Assembly (NCBI RefSeq): GCF_026013365.1
Contig: NZ_JAPDOE010000007.1
Coordinates: forward strand, 212,590-276,589
Length of the DNA: 64,000 bases
Reading direction: 5' to 3'
DNA from: Paenibacillus sp. LS1
GTDB taxonomy: Bacteria > Bacillota > Bacilli > Paenibacillales > Paenibacillaceae
Positions 51,664 through 59,913 of the stretch are shown piece by piece. The notes under the pieces were generated by a model that saw only the letters and a list, made by a program, of their open reading frames with translations, had not been told where the DNA came from and did no database searches. The translations under genes were made by a program, and so were the position numbers. Numbering within the stretch: position 1 is the stretch's first letter; each line of letters starts with the position of its first letter.

Positions 51664-53496
51664 TTACTCAACCGTTACGCTTTTCGCCAGGTTACGTGGT
51701 TTATCCACATCGTGACCCAGTGCCAGGGAAGCGTAGTATGCCAGCAATTGCAACGCAACTACAGACAGAGCCGGGCTCAAGAGTGGCAACGTCTTAGGAA
51801 TGGCAAACGCTTGGTCTACGGATTTCAGCAATGGTGCTACATGCTCTTCGTACGTAATTGCCAATACATCCGCGCCACGTGCTTTCACTTCTTTAATGTT
51901 GCTCACTGTTTTCTCAAGTACGTTCTCCTGCGTTGCCAGGGCAATAACAGGGATACCGTCTTCGATCAATGCAAGCGTACCGTGTTTCAACTCACCCGCA
52001 GCATACGCTTCGGAGTGAATGTAAGAGATCTCTTTCAACTTCAAAGATCCTTCTTGAGCTACTGCATAGTCAAGACCACGACCGATGAAGAAGAGATGTT
52101 CATGTTTGGAGATTTGCTCTGCATATCCTTTGATTGCTTCCGCTTGCTCCAACATGGATTCCACTTGCTCAGGCAATGCTTGCATCGCTGCCAGCGTGTG
52201 TTCAATCTGTTCTGCAGATTGAGTACCACGAACTTGTGCAAGGTACAGACCAAGCAAGTTGAACGCGATCAACTGCGAAGTATACGCTTTGGTAGAAGCT
52301 ACTGCAATTTCAGGACCTGCCAATGTTGCGATAACATCATCTGCATCACGTGCAATGGAGCTGCCCACTACGTTCGTGATTGCCAGTACATGTGCGCCAT
52401 TGGATTGTGCTTCGCGCAATGCAGCAAGCGTATCGGCAGTTTCACCGGATTGGCTCACTACGATTACGAGTGTATCTTTGTGCACGATTGGGGAACGGTA
52501 ACGGTACTCGGAAGCCACATCTGTTTCAACCGGAATACGCACCAATTGCTCAATCACTGTACGTCCAACCAGACCTGCATGGTACGCTGTACCACATGCA
52601 ATGATTTGAACGTTACGGATATTTTTAATTTGTTCTTCAGTCATTTTCAACTCAGGAAGTTGAACCTTTTTACCTTCATTATCGATGCGACCCAGCATTG
52701 TATCACGATATGCTTTTGGTTGCTCATGAATTTCTTTAAGCATGAAGTGCTCGAATCCGCCTTTTTCTGCGGTTACAGCATCCCAATCGACACGAATCAT
52801 TTCCCGAGAAATAAAGTTGCCTTCAATCGTCATCAATTCGACAGCATCATGTGTCAATACAGCCATTTCACCATCATTCAGAATGTACACGTTACGTGTA
52901 TGTTCCAGAATTGCCGGGATGTCGGAACCAATGAAGTTTTCGCCTTCACCAATACCAATAATCAATGGGCTTGCTTGACGCACAGCTACGAGTTTTTCAG
53001 GCTCATGCTCTGTCAATACACCCAGTGCGAATGCGCCACGCAACAACGTGATTACTTTTTGCACTGTTTTAACGATATCACCATTGTATTCACGTGCGAT
53101 CAGGTGAGAGATAACCTCAGTATCTGTCTCGGAAGTGAACGTGTGACCTTGAGCCATCAATTCGTCCTTCAGATCCAGGTAGTTCTCAATAATACCGTTA
53201 TGCACCACAGAGAACTTCTGGCTTCCATCCGTGTGTGGATGAGAGTTCTCATCCGATGGTTTACCATGAGTTGCCCAACGTGTGTGTCCGATTCCGGCAT
53301 TACCTACCAGTGGTGCACCATCCAGCTTGGCTTCAAGATTCGCAAGACGACCCAGAGCTTTCGTGATTTGCAGACCTTCCGGTGTGAATACCGCGATACC
53401 TGCAGAATCATACCCACGATACTCGAGTTTCTTCAACCCTTCGACCAATACCGATTGAGTGTTCTTATTACCAATATATCCAACAATACCGCACAT
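51664..53496 (-). CDS. glmS: Glutamine-fructose-6-phosphate aminotransferase GlmS
   Basis: 610 aa, full length. CGIVGYIG at the N-terminus gives the glutaminase Cys. The sugar isomerase domains SIS1 and SIS2 follow, and the end is DKPRNLAKSVTVE. It makes glucosamine-6-phosphate for cell-wall precursors. The conserved 3' end is the TnsD recognition region of attTn7. A glmS ribozyme lies upstream. Confidence 0.98.
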   Translation of the reverse strand: MCGIVGYIGNKNTQSVLVEGLKKLEYRGYDSAGIAVFTPEGLQITKALGRLANLEAKLDGAPLVGNAGIGHTRWATHGKPSDENSHPHTDGSQKFSVVHNGIIENYLDLKDELMAQGHTFTSETDTEVISHLIAREYNGDIVKTVQKVITLLRGAFALGVLTEHEPEKLVAVRQASPLIIGIGEGENFIGSDIPAILEHTRNVYILNDGEMAVLTHDAVELMTIEGNFISREMIRVDWDAVTAEKGGFEHFMLKEIHEQPKAYRDTMLGRIDNEGKKVQLPELKMTEEQIKNIRNVQIIACGTAYHAGLVGRTVIEQLVRIPVETDVASEYRYRSPIVHKDTLVIVVSQSGETADTLAALREAQSNGAHVLAITNVVGSSIARDADDVIATLAGPEIAVASTKAYTSQLIAFNLLGLYLAQVRGTQSAEQIEHTLAAMQALPEQVESMLEQAEAIKGYAEQISKHEHLFFIGRGLDYAVAQEGSLKLKEISYIHSEAYAAGELKHGTLALIEDGIPVIALATQENVLEKTVSNIKEVKARGADVLAITYEEHVAPLLKSVDQAFAIPKTLPLLSPALSVVALQLLAYYASLALGHDVDKPRNLAKSVTVE

Positions 53497-53764
53497 AATT
53501 TATTTCCTCCGTTTGTATATGAATACTGTGTCACGAAGAGAAACAGGCAGAGGCGGCATATCGGAAAAATGAGTGATTGCCTAACGTTTCATGAATACTT
53601 GTTACCTATTCAATTATCAATGATTAGAGCGACCTCGTGTCGCCCCGCAGTCATCATAAGCTGTTATGAATGCAATCATGAATGTACATCATTTTCCCGT
53701 CCGCGTACTGTTTACGCTCTTCACGCACATTCATTTGAATTTTAGTTTAACTCTTGCACCTACA

Positions 53765-54011
53765 CCGGCGCGTTGTGTGGACAGTCACCCATCCATTTTC
53801 CGCAATCCGGTTTACGGCTCTGGTGCTTCACCGGGAGGTCCCCGCCGAACAATCCGAACACCTCCACCTCGTCAGCTTGATTGCCGTTGATGTTAATCAG
53901 CCTTCCTTCAACCCAGGATGATTGTTGATCGGTTACTTGAACCGAACAAACATTCATCCCTCGAAGAAATCCTGATCAACATCTTCCCGCGCAACTCCAA
54001 GCTCTGGCGCT
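53765..54011 (-). ncRNA. glmS self-cleaving ribozyme/riboswitch
   Basis: The minus-strand leader of glmS contains the ribozyme core: A|GCGCCAGAGC at the 5' end (cleavage between 54011 and 54010), then CAAGCTGACGAGGTGGAGG, TTCGGCGGGGACCTCCCGG and AGAGCCGTAAACCGG segments, and a 3' GGGTGACTGTCCACAC element. AGCTTG near the 5' end pairs with CAAGCT, enclosing an unusually long variable loop of about 105 nt. The ribozyme cleaves in the presence of GlcN6P and lowers glmS expression. Confidence 0.92.
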
Positions 54012-54284
54012 TGTGTAACTGTAACCTTACGTCCCTCACTTTCTGTGTCTGAATGACGACTCCACTCATTATATGCACGTCAGGTCCATTTTGCAATGGA
54101 GCAAAGTACCTGTGACAATTTCAGCATATTTACCCACAATCCCGACCGGATAAACGGACCCATGGTCTCATCAGGCCGGGACGCAGGTATATTCCACTAT
54201 AAGTCCTAAATCCTGTTATATTATCACCTTTATACACAACAATTCCCTTTAGAGAACCGTATGCAGAAGGGATTTCTTCCAGTC

Positions 54285-55625
54285 CTATACCAGTTCTTTT
54301 TGCACTACATCTGCGATTTGAGACACAAATTGTTCAAGTTCGTCTTTATCTGGTCCTTCCGCCATAACACGGATCAGGGATTCAGTACCTGAAGCACGCA
54401 CGAGTACGCGCCCATTATCGCCGAGTTGTTGTTCTACTGTAGCAATAGCTTGCTCAATCGCAGAATTGCCTTCGTATTTACTCTTATCTTCAACACGCAC
54501 ATTGACCAATACTTGTGGGTACTGGGTCATTAGCGCTTTGAGTTCACTCAGTTTTTTACCGGAGGCCTTGAGCGTATCCACGAGTTGAATCGCAGTCAAC
54601 ATACCGTCTCCGGTTGTATTGTAATCCAGGAAAATAACATGGCCAGACTGCTCTCCGCCCAGGTTGTAACCGCCGCGTCGCATTTCCTCCATCACATAAC
54701 GGTCACCTACTGCCGTTTTAGCTGTTTTCAGTGCAAGTTTCTCCGTTGCTTTGTAGAATCCGATGTTACTCATAACGGTCGATACAACGGTATTGTCCTT
54801 CAACTTGCCTGCACGATTCATCGCATCACCACAGATACACAGAATGAAGTCTCCATCCACCTCAGCGCCTGTCTCATCAATAGCAATCAGACGATCCGCA
54901 TCCCCGTCAAAAGCAAGACCTAGATCCGCTTTATGTTTGAGCACTTCCTGTTTCAGGTTCTCTGGATGAGTTGATCCACATTGCTCGTTAATATTCAGGC
55001 CGGTAGGCTCCGCGCCAATGGCAATGACTTCTGCACCAAGTTCACTGAACAATTTCGGTGCCAGCTCATAAGCTGCTCCGTTTGCACAGTCCAAAACAAT
55101 TTTAAGACCAGAGAACGACTCATTTACAGTCGTTTTCAGGAAATCAAGGTAACGATAACGGGATTCTTCATCCGTCGTTACGGTACCCAGACCGCCACCA
55201 ACTGGCCGTGGCAATTGATCTGTCTCCGCATCCATCAGTTCTTCAATCTTGTTCTCTGTTTCATCAGACAGCTTGAAGCCATCACCGCCAAAGAACTTGA
55301 TTCCGTTATCCTCAACCGGATTGTGGGAAGCCGAGATCATCACGCCCGCGTCAGCCTTCAACAAACGTGAAATATACGCCACTCCCGGAGTGGATACAAC
55401 GCCCAGACGAATCACATCAGCGCCAATGGACAACAGACCTGCAACCAGTGCGGATTCCAACATCAATCCCGAGATACGAGTATCCATGCCGATAACCACT
55501 TTCGGTCTTTCCACACCACCTGCAAGCACGTAACCACCACAACGTCCAATGCTGTAAGCCAGCTCTGCCGTTAACTCTTTATTGGCAACCCCTCTTACAC
55601 CGTCTGTACCAAAATATTTCCCCAT
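54285..55625 (-). CDS. glmM: Phosphoglucosamine mutase GlmM
   Basis: 446 aa. The phosphoserine loop is ISASHNPVEDNG near residue 100, the metal loop is DGDADR, and the end has the phosphate-binding RASGTESLIRVMAEG. It converts GlcN6P to GlcN1P, the step after GlmS. In the Bacillus-like order it follows cdaR and precedes the glmS leader. Confidence 0.97.
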   Translation of the reverse strand: MGKYFGTDGVRGVANKELTAELAYSIGRCGGYVLAGGVERPKVVIGMDTRISGLMLESALVAGLLSIGADVIRLGVVSTPGVAYISRLLKADAGVMISASHNPVEDNGIKFFGGDGFKLSDETENKIEELMDAETDQLPRPVGGGLGTVTTDEESRYRYLDFLKTTVNESFSGLKIVLDCANGAAYELAPKLFSELGAEVIAIGAEPTGLNINEQCGSTHPENLKQEVLKHKADLGLAFDGDADRLIAIDETGAEVDGDFILCICGDAMNRAGKLKDNTVVSTVMSNIGFYKATEKLALKTAKTAVGDRYVMEEMRRGGYNLGGEQSGHVIFLDYNTTGDGMLTAIQLVDTLKASGKKLSELKALMTQYPQVLVNVRVEDKSKYEGNSAIEQAIATVEQQLGDNGRVLVRASGTESLIRVMAEGPDKDELEQFVSQIADVVQKELV

Positions 55626-55696
55626 GATTTAACTCCTTCTATTCGCATCATATACGAGCACTATTATTATTTTTAAGAATTTTAAAATTAGAACGT

Positions 55697-57190
55697 TTAC
55701 GGATTCGAGCCACTTTTACTGCCAGTACCATTGTTATTGTTGTTTAAATTTCCTCGATTGGTCGTGCTTCCCTGTTGGCCCTGATCCTGATTATCCGTAT
55801 TCGATTCCGTTTCTTCCTCATCAGGAACAGGGTCCGTTTGCCCATTTTCGACCTCGGCTGGTGAAGGGTCAGGCGCTACCGTTCCTTCGTCAGTTGGATC
55901 TTCGCCAGGAGTGGTCGTTGTGTCTTCAGCCTTTTCGCTAATTTTGACCGTCGCACTCAAAGCATTGGATGATTCATCCAGTTTGGCAAAACGAGGCAGG
56001 TCCGCTTCAAGCTTGATCTCATGCGTTCCAACCGCAAGTCCAGCAAGATCCCCGGTCAACGTTAGATCATCACTACTTAGACCCTCAAGCATACTTGCTG
56101 AGCCTGTAAGTGTGAGGTTCAGACCACCACTTCGCGGTGTAACCAGCGTACCTTCCAGTCCATTCCCCGCACCGGTAAGCGTAATGGGGACGTTCGGAAA
56201 GACTTTAGTCGTCTCCTCTGCCTCATCAAATGGGGATATGGTTACCTTAATCTGAATCGAACTAGGCTCGATTTTCTCAAAACCGGAAGGCGGCGTCAAG
56301 TCCACGTTAACTGTCGACGTACCTGACTGATCAAACTGCGTCAGATCAAGGGTTACTTGGTCGTAGGACTGTATACCCGCAAGCGCATCCTCTGATCCAT
56401 AAACCGAGACTTCTTTCACGCTTGGCTCTACCGTGGAGAGTACCAGGCCTTCCGGCAGCTGTCCCGAATATTTGATCCTTAAGGGTACAGATGTATAGGG
56501 CTGATTGACCGGAACCCGGACTTCAACCGTTTGAGGCGTTATAATCGCATTTTCAAGGACTTTGCCTTCAGCATCGTATGCCTGAAGCTTTACTTTTTTC
56601 TGTATAATATCTTCCTTGGCATCCTTCACGCTCACACTGCCCTGGACCTTCGCTACAGCCTCAAGTTGCCCTTCGGGCAGAGTTACCTTAACCGGAGCTG
56701 AAGGCTCAATAACGGGCGTTCCAGCGCTGTATCCGGCGGATGGTTCCCCTTCGGGTACAATATTCACATTAAAAGATTTGGTGCCCAATTTCTCTACATT
56801 CACAGTAACCATAGAAGGCTCCATGCTGACTACTTCTACCCCGGAAGGCAGATCAGGTACCAGCGGCAGTGTATTGGACCCATCTTTCACCTGGCTTAGA
56901 TCGACCAGTACCTTATAATCGTCATTGGTAAAAATCGATGTTAGCATCGAGCGCTGCCCTTTGATCTCCAGCCGAACCTCATCCGTACTTAATGAAGTAA
57001 GCACATAGCTGTTGCTGTCTAATCCATAAGGTTGAACAGACACCGTACGTTCCACAACTTTGTTGGTTGAGCCTGTCGTAATCGTAGGAGTGGTCGGTAC
57101 TTCATCCAGATGGATCATGAACCATAGCAGCAGACTCACCGCAAGTGCAAGTATTTTGGCAAAGTTATTATTGTTAAACCACTTATCCAT
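55697..57190 (-). CDS. cdaR: CdaR (YbbR) regulator of diadenylate cyclase
   Basis: 497 aa from ATG 57190, 8 nt after GGGAGG. One N-terminal membrane helix (FAKILALAVSLLLWFMI) is followed by several extracellular YbbR repeats and a low-complexity C-terminal tail rich in Asp, Thr, Asn and Gly (about 430-497). The tail is longer than usual. It overlaps the end of cdaA by 8 bp. CdaR binds CdaA and GlmM and modulates c-di-AMP synthesis. Confidence 0.93.
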   Translation of the reverse strand: MDKWFNNNNFAKILALAVSLLLWFMIHLDEVPTTPTITTGSTNKVVERTVSVQPYGLDSNSYVLTSLSTDEVRLEIKGQRSMLTSIFTNDDYKVLVDLSQVKDGSNTLPLVPDLPSGVEVVSMEPSMVTVNVEKLGTKSFNVNIVPEGEPSAGYSAGTPVIEPSAPVKVTLPEGQLEAVAKVQGSVSVKDAKEDIIQKKVKLQAYDAEGKVLENAIITPQTVEVRVPVNQPYTSVPLRIKYSGQLPEGLVLSTVEPSVKEVSVYGSEDALAGIQSYDQVTLDLTQFDQSGTSTVNVDLTPPSGFEKIEPSSIQIKVTISPFDEAEETTKVFPNVPITLTGAGNGLEGTLVTPRSGGLNLTLTGSASMLEGLSSDDLTLTGDLAGLAVGTHEIKLEADLPRFAKLDESSNALSATVKISEKAEDTTTTPGEDPTDEGTVAPDPSPAEVENGQTDPVPDEEETESNTDNQDQGQQGSTTNRGNLNNNNNGTGSKSGSNP

Positions 57191-58019
57191 TGTTACGTCC
57201 TCCCTTCCGTTTCCAGAAGGTTGTCCAGCCATTCTTTTTCAGATTGGATGTAGGGCGCAACTCCTCATACAGTTTGGCAATCAGCGATTCTTCCTTAATA
57301 TCACGAACGACCTGCCCATTCATCGCCAGCGACACCTGTCCTGTCTCCTCAGAGACAACCAAACAGATCGCATCTGCAACTTCGGTAATCCCGATTGCTG
57401 CACGGTGGCGTGTTCCTAATTCTTTACTGATAAACGGATTTTCTGATAATGGCAAATAGCACGCTGCCGCCGAAATCTGTTTTCCTTGTATAATGACCGC
57501 TCCATCATGGAGCGGTGTATTTGGAATAAAGATGTTAATCATCAGCTCGGAGCTGACCAGAGAGTGCATCTTAATGCCCGATTCCGTGTAATCGTTCAGA
57601 CCCGTTTCGCGTTCAAATACGACCAATGCGCCAATTTTACGCCGTGACAAATAATTAACAGACTTAATAATCTCACCAATTAACACCGTTAATTCTTCGT
57701 CACTCGCTGCCGCTGAACGTCCAAACAGCTTACCGCGCCCCAATTGCTCCAGACCACGGCGCAGTTCCGGCTGAAAGATAATGAACACCGCAACGACACC
57801 AAACGTAAACATCTGGTTCATCAACCATTTGAGCGTATACAGGTTTAGCCACGTACTTAATGCCCAGATCAGCACAAGGAACAGAATGCCCTTTAGGAGC
57901 TGAACCGCACGCGTACCCCGCACAAGCAAAATCAGTTTGTACATAATATAGGTAACGATCAATATATCGATAACGTCCTTAATGGACTCTGTCCACGTTA
58001 AGTCAGCAAAATAATTCAT
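57183..58019 (-). CDS. cdaA: Diadenylate cyclase CdaA
   Basis: 278 aa. Three N-terminal membrane helices (about 10-80) are followed by the DAC domain with LHDGAVIIQG and GTRHRAAIGI, the ATP and catalytic motifs. It makes c-di-AMP, which controls potassium and osmolyte balance. It leads cdaA-cdaR-glmM. Confidence 0.97.
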   Translation of the reverse strand: MNYFADLTWTESIKDVIDILIVTYIMYKLILLVRGTRAVQLLKGILFLVLIWALSTWLNLYTLKWLMNQMFTFGVVAVFIIFQPELRRGLEQLGRGKLFGRSAAASDEELTVLIGEIIKSVNYLSRRKIGALVVFERETGLNDYTESGIKMHSLVSSELMINIFIPNTPLHDGAVIIQGKQISAAACYLPLSENPFISKELGTRHRAAIGITEVADAICLVVSEETGQVSLAMNGQVVRDIKEESLIAKLYEELRPTSNLKKNGWTTFWKRKGGRNNG

Positions 58020-58265
58020 AAGCCAGCCCCCGCTATCCCCATTGATGAGTAAACCCTGATCTCATATTAACCCATTAGGATTTTATATAATCCTTTATCT
58101 TCGCATTTTTGCTTCATTCGATTTGTGCAAAATGCGTATCTATATGTAGTAGTATGTTCTCTTTACTATCTAGGTTATAACGTTAACGTTCAGGTTGCAA
58201 GTTACGGCAGTCTCAAACTGCACATAAACATCACATTTACCATGAATTACAAAGTTTTCGTATAA

Positions 58266-58300
58266 AAAAAGAGTACCCCATGCAATCTGGAGGTACCCTG
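58266..58300 (-). terminator. Terminator after the anti-sigma factor gene
   Basis: AGGGTACC and GGGTACTCT can pair with one mismatch around a 14-nt loop. On the minus strand seven T follow. The 246 bp between it and cdaA probably hold the cdaA promoter; I found no clear boxes. Confidence 0.7.
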
Positions 58301-58333
58301 CTTGGTATATACCATTGAAGATTTTACCCTGTT

Positions 58334-58948
58334 CTAGCGATAAGCCACTTCATTTACCATATTGGTTATTTTGTACCAGAACCAGTCCAGCGCCTGATCA
58401 ATACTTTTCACCTGACCTGAAATATGCGCCGTTGAAGCCTGAAACAGTTGTCCGTCGATAACCGTCAGATTGCCGTTCACATCACCATATACTTGTGCGG
58501 TTCCATTTTCTATCGTAAGATCGCCAGCAATTGACTTACCTTCAGGAACAATAACCGTGTTACCTTGAATCACGATCTGGTCCAGATTATTTCCCTTAAC
58601 GACCATTTCGTTGTTCTGATTCCAGAAATTCAAGGCGCTAAAGAGCATCACGACCAAAAAGAAGGCTGCCGCCGTCAGCGCGGGATGTCCTTTGACCCAT
58701 TTGAGCCATACTTGCTGTCTCTTGGGCTGGGGCAGAGCATTCATAATTCGATTGGTCAGCTCATCAGAGGCAGACGGTGAATAGTGTTTCATGGCAAAGA
58801 GTAGCATTTCCGTCTGTTCCAACTCTTTAAAGCGCATGCGACAATCCGGACAGATCACAAGGTGACTTTTCAGTTCAACCTTCTGGGCCGGGGACAACGA
58901 CTCATCCAAACATTCATGCATTAAAGAGACGGCCGAGTTGCAATCCAT
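58334..58948 (-). CDS. rsiW: Zinc-finger anti-sigma factor, RsiW-like
   Basis: 204 aa. The ZAS motif is HLVICPDCRMRF (HxxxCxxC) near residues 29-40, then one membrane helix (HPALTAAAFFLVVMLFSAL, about 88-106) and an extracellular domain. It holds the ECF sigma encoded upstream and is removed by regulated proteolysis on envelope stress. Position after sigW and before cdaA matches Bacillus. Confidence 0.92.
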   Translation of the reverse strand: MDCNSAVSLMHECLDESLSPAQKVELKSHLVICPDCRMRFKELEQTEMLLFAMKHYSPSASDELTNRIMNALPQPKRQQVWLKWVKGHPALTAAAFFLVVMLFSALNFWNQNNEMVVKGNNLDQIVIQGNTVIVPEGKSIAGDLTIENGTAQVYGDVNGNLTVIDGQLFQASTAHISGQVKSIDQALDWFWYKITNMVNEVAYR

Positions 58949-59084
58949 ATGAGAGCCAATCCTTTCTTAAATCACTTAGTCCATGAGCCATTAAATAGCA
59001 CGCATAAGACTTGCATACATTACATACGCATCCGTTTCGGATATGTTTCAAATAATTTCGCCCAGATTTAAAGGCGTTTAACAT

Positions 59085-59651
59085 TTATAACTTATACTCC
59101 AATTTTTTACGTAGAAAATCACGGCCCCGATGAACGCGTGTCTTGATCGTTGTTACGGGCATACCTGTCACATCACTGATTTCCTGTAGCGACAAGTCCT
59201 GTAAATATCTCAGAATCATAACGGACTTATACTTGGCTGGCAAACTGTCAATGGCCTCACGAATGAGTGTCTGCGTTTCTGACAGAAGCGCTTCACTCTC
59301 GGGTGTACGATCATCACTCGGGAGCATCGCATAACCATCAGATCCTTCCTGATCATTCAGCTCAGCATCCAAAGAGTATGAAGGTTTCTTTCTGCGCAGT
59401 CGGTCAATACACAGATTGGTCGCAATCCGGTAAATCCAGGTTGAAAACTTCTGGTTCGGATCGTACTTCTCCATATTACGAAACACACGCAAAAACGTCT
59501 CCTGCACAACGTCTTCAGCTTCATGACGATTGTTCAGCATCCGGTATGCCAAATGAAATAGCTTGTCCTTATATAGTTCAACGATTTCTGCGAAGGCTCT
59601 CTGGTCGCCCTTGAGCACCAGTCTCACAAGCCTGTTCTCCAAATTGTCCAC
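59085..59651 (-). CDS. sigW: ECF sigma factor SigW
   Basis: 188 aa from GTG 59651, which matches the 187 aa of Bacillus SigW; a longer frame to 59720 lacks such support. Regions 2 (FHLAYRMLNNRHEAEDVVQETFLRVF, WIYRIATNLCIDRLRRKKP) and 4 (YKSVMILRYLQDLSLQEISDVTGMPVTTIKTRVHRGRDFLR) are complete. It controls the envelope and antimicrobial-peptide stress regulon, with RsiW as its anti-sigma. Confidence 0.93.
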   Translation of the reverse strand: MDNLENRLVRLVLKGDQRAFAEIVELYKDKLFHLAYRMLNNRHEAEDVVQETFLRVFRNMEKYDPNQKFSTWIYRIATNLCIDRLRRKKPSYSLDAELNDQEGSDGYAMLPSDDRTPESEALLSETQTLIREAIDSLPAKYKSVMILRYLQDLSLQEISDVTGMPVTTIKTRVHRGRDFLRKKLEYKL

Positions 59652-59784
59652 CCTTATTCCCCCAGACATGCTGATGGGTCTTCCGTCTTCTGATACCCGT
59701 CCACACTTGTAATTCACCAATCAAATCGTAAATCAACTTTGGTCAAAAATCAAGACTGTATGACAAATATCCGCCAAAAACAGT

Positions 59785-59814
59785 AAAAACGGGAACTCCC
59801 GTAGGAGTCCCGTT
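59785..59814 (-). terminator. Terminator of ppc
   Basis: AAACGGGACTCC pairs with GGAGTTCCCGTTT around TACG. On the minus strand T-rich sequence follows. Confidence 0.85.
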
Positions 59815-59913
59815 TCACCTCTCACTCCGTAGAGCAGAGAATGGAGCTTTTTAGTTAACAAAATAATGAGTAATTTGTTACATATGAATCATTCATATGC
59901 ATCAGTTCAATAA

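Noticed and set aside
51712..53745. Long plus-strand ORF (677 codons) opposite glmS
   Set aside because: It is a shadow of glmS codon use, runs on into the leader, has no ribosome binding site, and its Cys/Phe-rich composition is not protein-like.
53760..54096. Two minus-strand ORFs between glmM and glmS
   Set aside because: They overlap the glmS ribozyme core, which explains the conservation of this stretch.
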